This document shows, in pieces, positions 9,439-19,703 of a stretch of DNA of 64,000 nucleotides. The translations under genes and the position numbers were made by a program. Source of the DNA: Zygnema cylindricum (Eukaryota; Streptophyta; Zygnematophyceae; Zygnematales; Zygnemataceae); NCBI GenBank assembly GCA_037447655.1, contig JBBHKE010002193.1, forward strand, positions 62,001 through 126,000, given 5' to 3'. Position 1 is the stretch's first letter, and the number at the start of each line of letters is the position of its first letter. A model generated the notes under the pieces. It saw only the letters and a list, made by a program, of their open reading frames with translations. It ran no database searches and was not told the DNA's origin.

Positions 9439-11508
9439 CTAAATATCAAATTTGCTTCTAAGATCTGTTTTTAACTTATTGATCTTCTCCAAGGATTTAC
9501 TCAACACAAGCAGATCATCCACATAAATTGCAATAAAAATGACACCATTCTCATCTTCAAACATATAGATAGAATGGTCAGAGCTGATCCGGATGTATCC
9601 CAGATCGGTGAGAAACTCATCTAGTTTCTTATTCCACTGTCGGGGAGCCTGTTTCAGTCCATATAACGACTTTATGAGCCTGCAGACTTTGCTCTCTTCT
9701 CCTTCTTCCACAAACCCCTCGGGTTGCCTCATAAAAATTTCTTCCTCTAACTCACCATTAAGAAAAGCAATCTTAATGTCCATCTGGTGTATTTCCATGT
9801 CTTCAGCTGCTGCGAGGCTGAGGAGAATCCTTACTGATGGGAACTGAACAACTGGAGCAAAGGTCTCCTCATAGTCAATCCCCTCCTTTTGGGTGAACCC
9901 CTTCGCTACGAATCGAGCCTTATATCTTTCAATGGTATTATCTGGGTTCAATTTTAGTTGAAATACCCATTTACACCCAATAGGTTTTCTGTGTGGAGGA
10001 CAATCTGCTAGTTCCCAAGTATTTCCTTCCATGATAGAAGCCATCTCATCATTTATAGCTCTAATCCATCTTTCTTTCTCAGGACTATTCACTGCCTTCG
10101 AGTAAGACTGAGGCTCGTTAGGGTGAGATAGCTTAGTTACCTTATAAGCGGCTTGTTTTTCTTGTAATCCTTTGCTGCTCCTCCTTCCTCTCTCAAACTC
10201 TGAAGCAAGAATGGATGGAAGTCTTGGATTTCTTCTCACTGTCTCATCGGCTCCCCTGTCCATGGAAACCGGTTCTTGTCCCGCTTCTTCTATCTCCTCG
10301 AAGTCCATAGGAGTATGTGAGGTTTCCGGTGAGTCTCCTGTATCTTGGATCTCCCCTGAATCTGTAATCACGGTTTCACCCATGTCCCTTTCGGGAACGA
10401 CCGAGTTCTCCTCACTTTCGGACTCAAATGTGATCCTTATCTTCTTTGTATATTTGAAGGGGTCAAATGACTTCCCTTCATCCATGACAACTAAGTGTTT
10501 GACCAGAATGATATCTTTTTTCGCTAAGTCATAGACTGTATATCCCTTAACATCCTCATCATATCCCACAAAGTATCTTGGTTTTCCCTTAGCATCTAGT
10601 TTCCAATTTTTCCTATCCGTGTCAAGACTGTAAACTTGGCTACCAAATACTTTAAGGTGTGAGATATCTGGTTTCCTTCCAACCCATCTCTCATAAGGTG
10701 TCACTCCCTTTACAGTTGAGGTAAGGACTCTATTTTTAATGTAGTTGGCACAATTCATTGCTTCTGCCCAATTTTTTTTTCGTATTTTCTTGTCTGCCAA
10801 CATACTACGCACACTATCTCCTACTGTTCGATTCAACCTCTCAGCTACCCCATTTTGTTCCGGGTTATATGGTACAGTTTTCTGGTGCTGCACTCCCTCA
10901 TCTCTCAGATATTCCTCAAACTCGTTAGAAGTATATTCCCCCCCATTATCACTCCTTATCCTCTTAATGGGGGTTTCATGCAACTTCTCACTCCAAGCTT
11001 TATATTTTTTGAAGTAAGTTGATGTTTTAGACTTTGTTTTCAGAAAGTAGACTCTACAGTATCTAGACCAGTCATCAGTTATTGTCATCATAAACCTCTT
11101 TCCTCCAACCGAAGGTACTATTGCAGGCCCCCAAATATCTGTGTGGACCAAATCTAACACTTTCTCACCTCTATATGTGGCGACTTTGGGAAAGGGAAGT
11201 CTGTGAGCTTTACCTTGAGCACAACCACTATAATCATCCATCATTTTATTATCCCCAAACATAATGCCATCTACTACCCCAAGTTTTTTCATTTCTCTTA
11301 ACCTATCAAGATGCACATGCCCCAACCGCTTATGCCAAATCATCACCTTAGGAACACCACCATAGTAAGCATTCTTCTTTTCATTACTAAGGTTAAGCCT
11401 AAACATTCCTTGGCTACCCTTATGTGCTGTGAAGTATATTTCATCCCCATACTTAGCTGTAAAGACTCCCTTTCTAGTGAAGGTATCAAACTCTTTGTCA
11501 TCTAACAT
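9439..11508 (-). CDS. Copia-1 Pol: pre-integrase, integrase and RT (689 aa)
   Basis: Longest open frame in the window. In order: a GAG-pre-integrase zinc-binding region (HKRLGHVHLDRL ... CAQGKAHRLPF, residues ~58-105), the integrase core with the DD35E triad (HTDIWGP; RSDNGGEY; NGVAERLNRT, ~115-240), a charged linker, and RT beginning with WVFQLKLN and ending past the catalytic YVDD (IAIYVDDLLVL, ~665). Family motifs LKQAPRQWN and MDIKIAFLNGELEEE are intact. The upstream gag-protease frame is displaced by one shift near 11578, so the listed ATG is simply the first in this frame. The stop at 9439 falls in a conserved position, so the native protein would continue into RNase H. Confidence 0.93.
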   Translation of the reverse strand: MLDDKEFDTFTRKGVFTAKYGDEIYFTAHKGSQGMFRLNLSNEKKNAYYGGVPKVMIWHKRLGHVHLDRLREMKKLGVVDGIMFGDNKMMDDYSGCAQGKAHRLPFPKVATYRGEKVLDLVHTDIWGPAIVPSVGGKRFMMTITDDWSRYCRVYFLKTKSKTSTYFKKYKAWSEKLHETPIKRIRSDNGGEYTSNEFEEYLRDEGVQHQKTVPYNPEQNGVAERLNRTVGDSVRSMLADKKIRKKNWAEAMNCANYIKNRVLTSTVKGVTPYERWVGRKPDISHLKVFGSQVYSLDTDRKNWKLDAKGKPRYFVGYDEDVKGYTVYDLAKKDIILVKHLVVMDEGKSFDPFKYTKKIRITFESESEENSVVPERDMGETVITDSGEIQDTGDSPETSHTPMDFEEIEEAGQEPVSMDRGADETVRRNPRLPSILASEFERGRRSSKGLQEKQAAYKVTKLSHPNEPQSYSKAVNSPEKERWIRAINDEMASIMEGNTWELADCPPHRKPIGCKWVFQLKLNPDNTIERYKARFVAKGFTQKEGIDYEETFAPVVQFPSVRILLSLAAAEDMEIHQMDIKIAFLNGELEEEIFMRQPEGFVEEGEESKVCRLIKSLYGLKQAPRQWNKKLDEFLTDLGYIRISSDHSIYMFEDENGVIFIAIYVDDLLVLSKSLEKINKLKTDLRSKFDI

Positions 11509-11531
11509 AGACGCAGAGACAAGATTTTTAC

Positions 11532-12476
11532 TCAGCTGAGGAATGTAAAGTACATTTGAGAATGAAGTATAGAAGTCTTACCCTCCACTAAGACTTTCAG
11601 ATCTACTGATCCCACTAGATCTGTAGTAACCACTCTCCCATCCCCATACTCTATCTCTACAGTAGGAATCTTTCTTAGCTTAGTGAAGAGTTCTTTATCA
11701 CGACACATATGCATGGATGCACCTGAGTCGATGATCCATCCTTCCTGTGGAGCTTCCCGAATTGCTCCAAGGGCACACTTCTGCCTCCAAGGGATCTCCT
11801 TCTCCTTCAGACTCTCGTCAAAAAGAAGCTCCCCATCCTTCTCAGATGACTCATCCTCGGTTTCTCCTAACACTTTTGTAACCACAAGTGCCTTTTTCTT
11901 CCCTTCGGTAGAACCCCCTCCACGGTTTTCTTGGAGCCTCATCTCCGACAGCTTGACACAATCTGCAATAAAGTGTCGTGGCTTTTTGCAATAATGACAA
12001 AGACCCTTTGGGTGCCTCTGTCCCCCAAAATGATCTCTCTCCCCTCTATAAGGTTTCTTCGGGTCCTTCCCCCATCGGTCCCCTCCTGCTGCTAGAGCTT
12101 GAATGCTCTTTCCTCCTCTCCTAATCTCCATTGTGTTTTCCTGCACAAGTATCATCCTGACTACTGTGTTCCATTTCCATGAGCTATCAGGCATTCCCTG
12201 TACTCGGTACACTATGTTATCGAACTCATCTGGTAATTTCATGATAAGGGTGTTAACTTTTATTTTCATTGTACTTGTCCATCCGGCACTTTCCATCTCC
12301 ATATACAAACAAGAAAGATCATTACAGTAATCTAACATCTTTCCTCCTTTGTAAGTGTAACTCAATAGCTTTTGCTCAGCCAACTGGAGCTCTTGAATAG
12401 TTCCAGCCATATAAATCTCCACCAAACTCTCCCACAACTCCTCGGCCTTGTAAATGTGAAGATGAGGAGTGGCCAA
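11532..12476 (-). pseudogene. Copia-1 Gag (C-terminal half) and protease start
   Basis: A 314-codon frame. The N-terminal ~130 residues match the copia Gag fold (EELWESLVEIYM ... LPDEFDNIVYRVQ). A CCHC zinc knuckle CHYCKKPRHFIADC follows at ~165, then the aspartic protease active site IIDSGASMHM at ~247. Gag packages RNA, and the protease cuts the polyprotein. The frame is shifted against the Gag N-terminus (12376-12873) around 12400-12476 and against Pol near 11578, where the LYIPQLS block appears in the other frame. Two single-base lesions therefore separate three otherwise readable frames. Confidence 0.85.
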
Positions 12477-12873
12477 AACCTTGAGTGAGGTGCCTCAGAA
12501 TGAAGTTCTTGGCAGCCATGTTTACATCCTCCCACATTTGAGTATCGTTCTCCACGGTCTTCACGGTCGCCGCTCCCGATACTGTGGCAATAGGAGTGAG
12601 GGGTGTCTCCTTCCCTTTCTCCTTTTCGGACACACAGCTGTCCCCATCATCTGCCTCCTCCGCTGAGGTAGCCGTTGTTGCAGAAAACCTTACTCCCCCA
12701 AATCCTGGTGGAGTTCCCGAAGGTGAACGTTTCACTCGTCCACTGACGATACCCCAAAATCGTTTTTCACACAAAGCTCTCATCATCATGGCTTCCCAAT
12801 AGATGAACCCAGATCCATTAAAGGTGGGCACCCTAGAGGGTGGGCCCATAACCTGCAATTTTGTGTCCTCCAT
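12376..12873 (-). pseudogene. Copia-1 Gag N-terminus, start inside LTR
   Basis: A 165-codon frame starting at ATG 12873. It carries the copia Gag opening (PTFNGSGFIYWEAMMMRAL) and shifts out of frame at its end (FGHSSSSHLQ onward is out of frame). The first seven codons lie within the LTR repeat: the matching ATG and GGACACA are also present in the 3' LTR at 7532. In most copia elements a primer site and leader separate LTR and gag, so either the LTR has been extended or the primer site was lost. VMGPPSRVP may be the original N-terminus if translation begins at the next ATG. Confidence 0.8.
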
Positions 12874-13852
12874 TGGACTACAGAATACATGAAGCCTCTA
12901 GATGGTATTTAACTAACGCACTTTAAGCCACGACCACTGCTACCCAAGAAGGCAAACTGACAATTTGACTGCACCGTTCTGCAGCCTTGACTCCCCTAAG
13001 TCTGTAGCAAAAAGAATCAATGAAAACGGCCAACCAGCCGATGAGTTATGAGCCGGCAAAATTTGCCAATTTATACAAAGTTCTCTTAGAGAGAGAGGTG
13101 TCAAAATTTCCTAAGTCCTAAATCTCCCTCACAACCCTTATCTACTAAAGTACAAACCAATCATATTACTGTAAAGTACAAAAAGGTACTACGGCTGATG
13201 TCCTTTCTGTACGGCCGGTGTACGACAAGGCTACTGAGTGGACGCGTGTCATTTTTCCACTCGTTCGTATATTATTCGAAATTCTTGTGACCGAATGTCA
13301 TCCTTTCACGCGACGCCACGTCATGCCACATCCATAAAATCCAAAGTGACCATTCCGCGATCCCGCCGATGACGTGCGCCGTCGAATTAAATCCGACATT
13401 AAATGTGGACCGTTTAAAACAAATGTTCGTTTCATTTGTTTTGTGCGAAATGACGCTCGCACTAAACCTTATCAAGTTTTATGTTCCTTTCGTCCAAATT
13501 ACAGTTAAATTATTTCAGTATAATACAATAGTTTAAATATGAATGAAACCCTATATCATCTAACGGACTTCTACGACAGACAGGTTAGAGCTTACGGCTA
13601 CGCCGCGCTCTACCGGTCGGAGGTTCGAGTCCTGTCGGACTCAACCTTTTGTTGAGAGTGACTTAAGTCACTCTTTAGTCCTTCCTATGGAGCTGAGGCA
13701 GCCATGGCTCCATCGCTCTCTCTCTCGTTCAGTGACTACAACAAGTATGGGGGAAAGAGAGAAGAGATGGAGGCAGGCTGCCATCTTTTTCTATATATGT
13801 TTCCGCTAATGTAATTTAGACCTAGAAAATACAAAAACCACTAATTTCAATA
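12854..13852 (-). repeat. Copia-1 5' LTR
   Basis: 999 bp, partner of 7517-8513. It ends in AATA, where the other copy has AACA at the terminal dinucleotide, one substitution at the conserved CA end. It is followed by GTCAT, the probable target duplication. Confidence 0.9.
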
Positions 13853-15449
13853 GTCATAACGCTCAGTCTCAGCTTACGGGTTCACCCGACTTTAGATATG
13901 GTATTACCACCACGTATAGATCCACATCATCTGTCTCCTTATCCTCTTCCTATAGCTGGGGGGAAGATTCGGACATAGACTCCCTTGATATCCGCGATCT
14001 AAATCTACCACCTTCGCTTTTTCCTTTGAGCGGAAATATACACACTAACTCCGATTCCTATTTTGTGGATATGGCCTCGTCCATAGACGCCGGAGGAGGT
14101 AGAAATCAGTTTTGTTTTTTGGGTCTCAAGGACACTATGTCCTTGTCACATTTTCGAATGCTTTTTGATATCGAGATGCGCGATCTCGCATTCCGGTATC
14201 AAGACCGTTATGATTTACGGGTTGCTTTTTCGTTACTTGGGTGATACCTTAGAGGATCTGCCCTATCTCTATATACACTGACGTATGCGGCAATCTGTGC
14301 TATGACAGAAATGGCACCCGCATATTTTGGATCTTTAGCCATAAAGGCAGTCCTGAAATTCTTTTCCAAGCTGCGGTACCTGCAGCATATGACTTTGAAG
14401 GTAACGAAATTTCACCAGAAATACTTGAGGTCCCTCATCAGTTCGCCGTTGCGGCGCAGGCATTAATTCCAGCTCGCCCTGCAATGCTAGTTCCTCTAAG
14501 GGATCCGGTATTGTTTGTCTTCAGTTTATTACAGGAAAGTACTAAATGCAGAATCCCGATCAAGTTAAAGAACTAATGAATTTTGAACGTCGCCCAGGCG
14601 AAACCGCTCCGGCATTGCGAGCACGTATGGAAACATTACGTGAAGCACTGCCAAATCTCATGTCAGACGTAGAGGTAGTTTAAAAATTTGTGGGTCAATT
14701 TCCTACCCAATCTGGACGGTTCATTCAAAGCCATTTGACTGAGGCATATGGCCTCAAATTTACTCTCGAGCAGGATGCAGAATACGCCGTACGGTATGAA
14801 ATGCAGACCAACTGGTGGGACGCTCATGAGCGACCTAATTCTTTTCCTAATGCAAACCCGAATCCTAATCCTAATCCACGCAACCCATGGTCTAATCCGA
14901 GACCTCCAAGAGCTCTGGCCATGGGAACATTACCAACAAACCCTAGTGTTCGTATATGTTTTCGATGTGGTCACACTGGTCACGACGCATGCAGCTGTCC
15001 GGATAAGACTGCCACATGTACTCATTGTAATCAAACGGGTCATTATGTACATCGATGTCACATTAAAAATCCCGATTTCAGTTATCAAAATCAAATCAAA
15101 AACGGCGGTATACTTGCTTGCTCGGCAAAGTTGGTCACTCCACCCAAAGGGGTAGAGAAAGACAACCCTTCGAAAATTAGCAGGAGGGACCGAGAGAAAG
15201 CCGAGACGCAGGCTACCGTAGCGGCTATGATGAAGGAGCAGTTTGCCGCGCTTATGGCGCAGGCCAAACCGCAATTAACCGGAATGGCCCGAACTGTGGT
15301 CTTTATGCCCTCTTTTACTGGGCGATCTCTTCGGGAGTCCACAGTTCAACAACGGGCACCTCAGTTTAAACAGACTCCTGATCATAATCGCGAGTCAAAA
15401 TCCATTAACACGCGTATCCCACTATCATTTGCCAAAGATCCCCTATTCT
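13853..15449 (+). pseudogene. Gypsy Gag with two CCHC zinc knuckles, broken
   Basis: Coding sequence resumes right after copia-1 in frame 1 (a serine-rich stretch, then QFCFLGLKDTMSLSHFRML). It passes through frame 0 (14301-14560, including HQFAVAAQALIPARPAM) and frame 2 from ~14560. A stop TGA at 14242 and TAA at 14681 interrupt it. The last part (to 15449) is clean: LTEAYGLKFTLEQDAEYAV, a (NP)n repeat, then two knuckles CFRCGHTGHDACSC and CTHCNQTGHYVHRC at 14958-15054, followed by a basic, Gln-rich tail. Gag binds the element RNA through the knuckles. The N-terminal residues lie left of copia-1 and are not recognised. Confidence 0.8.
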
Positions 15450-15450
15450 A

Positions 15451-15891
15451 GAAACGGCTTCAAGCATCACCGCTGAAGCATTAACAATGCTGGAGAAGAG
15501 CATACAAGACACATATAAGGTGAAAGAACGCTTGTGAATCCTGTCCACCATGCTCCCAGAGTTAGATAGCAATGACAAAATGGTAGATCTAACTCCTTCA
15601 ACAGTTGGGTTACAGGCAATACAAAACCATCGTAATGCTCTCTCCCTTCAAGCTATTACTCTTCAAGAGCGGTCTAGCCTCACTCCTCACATCAGTTTTC
15701 TAGATAACAAAGTGGGTGTTTTCACGGTTAATGGGGTTGCTCCGACACTTCCTCTCATGGACACGGGCGCAAAGCCAATTATTCTTGGTTCTGATTTTAC
15801 CATCAAAATAGGTCTTACATCGATAATCTTACAACCCACTACCACATGCCTATCGGACTGCAGTACCACAGCCCGCCCCTCGATACGATAG
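15451..15891 (+). pseudogene. Gypsy aspartic protease region, broken
   Basis: Frame 1, displaced from gag by a shift near 15449. A TGA at 15535 breaks it; a clean 113-codon frame follows with LPLMDTGAKPIILGSDF, where DTGA is the retroviral-type aspartic protease active site and the ILG segment is the usual following strand. The protease releases Gag and Pol parts. After ~15880 the reading passes to frame 2 (15860-16010, with NAWVGSRRAIFELG) and then to frame 0, so at least two more shifts separate it from the methyltransferase. Confidence 0.7.
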
Positions 15892-16011
15892 AACGAATCC
15901 ATTTTCGCCAGAGTCAGTCAGAACTGATTTAGCAGAATTTATGCTCACGCTGTCACCAAGTGTAATGACTATGAATGCTTGGGTCGGGTCAAGACGCGCT
16001 ATTTTTGAGTT

Positions 16012-17543
16012 GGGGTGATATGCATGATCGTGACATTTTCAGACAGACGAACAACTTTCCGGAACGTAAAATTTGCTTACCCTTTATCTCGGCCCAGCAA
16101 CCCATGTCTACTACAGCCCATTTGGCGCTGATCTTGCCAGCCTATGCCGATTTTGGTATAGGTGCAGACATCCTTGAGTCTCTAACAGCGGATGAAATCT
16201 CACCAGATCCCCAAGGTTTACCAAATTTATTTAGTACACCGAGATTTATTATAAACTCTTTGGAGTTTGACCAGCTTTATAAATTTACTATACTAATTCC
16301 TTTATCTAGTATTCCAAATCCACCCTCCATTACGATAGATCCTTCCGGGTTCTAGCCTATTAAATGGACAGCGGTCAATTTAAAACCACACCAAAACAGA
16401 CTCGTTATCTTAGACCTTTTTGCCGGAATAGGGACTTCAATTTTCTCTTGCCTTCGGAACGGTCTTCTGATGAAGCATTACTATTCCGTATATATTGATC
16501 CTTTAGCCAGACAGGCTCAGTTGCACCACTGTCAAGTCTTGTACGAGCAGTATCCTTATCTCTTACCCCAGTCTGCGTTCCATGATATGCATTCGGCATT
16601 TCCACAGGATATCTGGCTAATAGGAAATCATCATTTAATGGAATTGGAACCAATTGATCTCCTCTTTGCCGGCGGGGAATGTCAAGGTATGTCTAGGGCC
16701 GGGAAAGGTTTAGGGCTTGCAGATCCGCGTAGTAAACTGTTCTTCGAGGTGGTTCGTTTGATCCACTTCTTCCAAAAATTGGATCGTCCTTTCGAATACA
16801 TCCTAGGAAATATTGCAACTTATAATGACCCCCGACCTATGGTCCTCGCAGATTATAAACGCATTCAATCATTAATTGGACCACCACTGATCATTCATGC
16901 CGCACGCCACGGTTCGTCGGCTCACAAGGTTCGTTCCTAGTGGTCTAACCTGGTGGACATGGGTCGGCTCCGAGAAGCTAACTTAGTTGTCCGTCCACCT
17001 AACTTTTCCATTCTGGATGCACTTCTTCCATTTCATAAGGTCCTGACCCGTATATAAACAGACTATCCTCTTGCATTTCGTCTTAACATCCTGGACCAAC
17101 CACTACGTGCACTGCCTACACTAGTTGCATATCCACACTCTCACGCATACTCGCATAATGGGCCGGGCATGCTTTAGAATACTCATACAGGCAGCTTAGA
17201 AGAACCTACTGCCGCAGAACGAGAACATCTTTTACATTTCATCTCAGGCAGTACTGCTGCTCCGGGACTCACCGAGAGGCAGCGTTGCACCTTACTTGGT
17301 AGTGTCATGGATCCCCAATCACTATCATTTGTCTTAGGCATGGGGTTCGCAGCCGGTCGATACGCATAGAACCATCCGTCTCAATCAGCTGGGGGGGGGC
17401 ATACACCATTTACACCATTTAAACATACAGCTTCCAAATCCTCACCTTCTCTTCGGGGTACAACATTTCAGCTCGCTCTTTTTCCTTTCCCTGCTAAGTT
17501 TGACATAGATCACACTATTTATGACTTTTTAAAGCCTAGTCAC
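16012..17543 (+). pseudogene. C5-DNA methyltransferase domain embedded in gypsy Pol
   Basis: One frame with five stops (16353, 16938, 17055, 17175, 17367) and no frameshift. Motif I is DLFAGIGTS (16413). A motif II-like block is YYSVYIDPLARQ. Motif IV is DLLFAGGECQGMSRAG (catalytic Cys codon 16680). An RSKLFFEVVRLI block as in DNMT3/DRM-like enzymes follows; the motif VI position reads YILGNIATYND (16806); a motif VIII-like HKVRS/WSNLV follows; motifs IX/X are LTERQR ... LLGSVMDPQSLSFVLGM (17265-17340). These enzymes methylate carbon 5 of cytosine using S-adenosylmethionine. Here the Pro of the PC motif is Glu and the Glu of ENV is Gly, both normally essential, so the copy would be inactive even without stops. 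It sits between protease and RT. Retrotransposons that captured cytosine methyltransferases are known in dinoflagellates and charophyte algae. Confidence 0.85.
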
Positions 17544-19703
17544 ATGAGTTGGTCTCTCCCAGCATACACGGCCGCTAGATCTCATGTTCTGGTACGGGCA
17601 TCACCACACTGGACAGCTGCATTTCCATCTAGAAGTAGGCATCACGCAGTACATTGTTTGTATCAACTTCCTGTCGAGTATGAGTTGGGTCACTCCTTGA
17701 TAGCAGATGAACAGCTAGCCTTTGCACAAGCCATGGAAGCCAATACCATTAACACGCCTGAAAAACCGACATGGAAATTCGGAACTGGACTAACAGAAAC
17801 TGAACACGAACTTTTAGATAAAGTCATAAACCGAAACGTAGACGCATTTGCTTTCTCCATGAAAGACTTAGGTCGACTCACTACTCACAAAATGTCTATT
17901 GACCTGGAAGATGACAGACCTATATTTAAGCCCAAGCATCGTCTATCAAAAACTGAATGGGAATCCGTAGACAAACGATGCGCAGAGTTAGAAGAGGCAG
18001 GCCTAATTTATAGGTCTGACTCCACCTTTGCGTCTCCCACTGTCATGCCTCTTAAGAAAGACGCGGAGGGGAATTTTACAGAACGTCGCATGTGTGGGGA
18101 CTATCGAGAAATGAATTCACGTACAATCCAGGACAGACATCCAATGTCGTTGGCCGATGACATTTTTGATCATGTTGGAGGTGCTAAATATTTTAGCATC
18201 CTAGATCTACAACAGGGATTTAATCAAATCGAAATAGAAGAAAAAGATCGACACAAAACTGCATTTTGGGGTAGTGACAAACGTTGGGAATGGGCGGTTA
18301 TGCCCTTTGGACTGAAAAATGCACTGGCAGTATTTCAAAAAGTCATGGACTCAGTCTTCAGGGGATGTAAGTTTGCCCGTTGCTATATCGACGATCTAAT
18401 CATCGCTTTGACCTCAATAGAGGAACATGCAATACATATAGAGTGGGTGTTGAAGGAATTAAAAAAGGTAGGACTTAATTTTCATTCTGCCAAATGTACC
18501 TTTAGGGCCAAAGGGGTCCCATACCTTGGGCACTTTATCTCGTCCAAGGGAATTACCCCGCTAGAAGTCAAAGTGGAAGAAATTAGTAAACTACTGGCTC
18601 CAACTGATTTGACTAGCCTGCGTGCATTTCTAGGGTTAGCCAATTATTATCAGCGGTTTGTCGCCAGTTTCAGCACAGTTGCATCCCCATTAAATGAACT
18701 ATTGAAGAAATCAGTTCCGTTCACGTGGGGACCCTCTCTGATCAAGGCATTTCAAGGATTAAAGGACGCACTGTCCACCGCTCCCATCCTCCGTCCCCCA
18801 AATCATAAATTACCGTTTTGCCTACAGACGGACTTTGGTAAGCCCGGTATTGCATCCATCCTAACTCAGCGTGAACTCACCGGTGAGGAATATGTGGTGG
18901 CTTATGCCAGTCGGAGCAACAATCAGGCCGAGTCAAATTACACTAGTTATGAGGGGGAGTGCCTTGCCACAGTTGGGGGTATTGTGCATTTCCGACACCA
19001 TCTCTACGGCAAGCCTTTTACCTTTCTTACTGACCATCAACCATTGCATTGGCTCATGACCAATGACAAGCTATCCGGCAAATTAGCCCGTTGGGCTCTT
19101 ATTTTACAGGAATATGACATGGAAATAATCCATCGACTCAGGCTCCTCAGTTTGAATGTCGACGGCCTCTCAATGAACCCTTTGCCCCACTCCAATGATA
19201 ACGGTGTACGACAAGATTTTGATGACGAATCAGTTTCCTCCTCAGCCGGAGCACATGTGATTTATAGTTATGCAGCACCGACAAACCACAAAACCGAACA
19301 CGATCCATGGCGGGACAATGCTTTGATTCTTTTTCTCTCTACACAGTCTTTTCGGGCGGGCACCCTACCAATGGAAGACGAGCGTGTCCGTAAGAAAGCC
19401 TTAAGTTACTTATGGATGGAGGGCTCTTTTATTCGTCTTCTCTTAGATGGAAGTCATCGGCATGTCCCAGGACCGACGAAACGACTTTCACTTATCAACC
19501 AAATTCATACTGACCTTCGACACTATGGCACAAAACAGACCTTGAGTTCGGTACAGGCACATTATTGGTGGTCCGCCATGCAGGCTGATGTGACGGCTGT
19601 GTTGCAAGAATGCAACACATGTGACCGGCTACAAACTTCATTTTCTAACCGACAAACCTCCCTTCAGCCCTTGCCTATTCGAGGTCTCTTTTACAGGTGG
19701 TAG
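17544..19703 (+). CDS. Gypsy Pol: RT, RNase H, integrase zinc region (719 codons)
   Basis: Same frame as the methyltransferase and continuous for 719 codons. RT spans ~residues 125-300: PIFKPKHRLS, CGDYREMNSRT, ILDLQQGFNQI, VMPFGLKNA and the catalytic CYIDDLIIAL with YIDD at 18384-18395. RNase H follows (~420-540: FCLQTDFGKPGIASIL, YEGECLA, TDHQPLHWL). An integrase HHCC zinc finger comes next (HTDLRHYGTKQTL ... CNTCDRLQ, ~655-700). RT copies the RNA, RNase H removes it and integrase inserts the DNA. The first ~80 residues after 17544 belong to the junction following the methyltransferase. The stop TAG at 19701 lies at the first integrase Asp block and is a lesion, not the natural end. Confidence 0.9.
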   Translation: MSWSLPAYTAARSHVLVRASPHWTAAFPSRSRHHAVHCLYQLPVEYELGHSLIADEQLAFAQAMEANTINTPEKPTWKFGTGLTETEHELLDKVINRNVDAFAFSMKDLGRLTTHKMSIDLEDDRPIFKPKHRLSKTEWESVDKRCAELEEAGLIYRSDSTFASPTVMPLKKDAEGNFTERRMCGDYREMNSRTIQDRHPMSLADDIFDHVGGAKYFSILDLQQGFNQIEIEEKDRHKTAFWGSDKRWEWAVMPFGLKNALAVFQKVMDSVFRGCKFARCYIDDLIIALTSIEEHAIHIEWVLKELKKVGLNFHSAKCTFRAKGVPYLGHFISSKGITPLEVKVEEISKLLAPTDLTSLRAFLGLANYYQRFVASFSTVASPLNELLKKSVPFTWGPSLIKAFQGLKDALSTAPILRPPNHKLPFCLQTDFGKPGIASILTQRELTGEEYVVAYASRSNNQAESNYTSYEGECLATVGGIVHFRHHLYGKPFTFLTDHQPLHWLMTNDKLSGKLARWALILQEYDMEIIHRLRLLSLNVDGLSMNPLPHSNDNGVRQDFDDESVSSSAGAHVIYSYAAPTNHKTEHDPWRDNALILFLSTQSFRAGTLPMEDERVRKKALSYLWMEGSFIRLLLDGSHRHVPGPTKRLSLINQIHTDLRHYGTKQTLSSVQAHYWWSAMQADVTAVLQECNTCDRLQTSFSNRQTSLQPLPIRGLFYRW

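Larger units (their letters stand above)
7517..13852 (-). mobile_element. Copia-1: complete minus-strand Ty1/copia element
   Basis: It has two ~1-kb LTRs (7517-8513 and 12854-13852), a polypurine tract, and gag-protease-integrase-RT-RNase H on the minus strand. Its likely 5-bp target duplication is ATCAT (7512-7516) / GTCAT (13853-13857), one base different. It is inserted in the 5' part of the gypsy gag, so it is younger than the gypsy insertion. The pol frame is open for 689 codons; the remainder has a few frameshifts and four in-frame stops. Unusually, gag starts inside the LTR repeat and there is no recognisable primer binding site. Confidence 0.9.
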
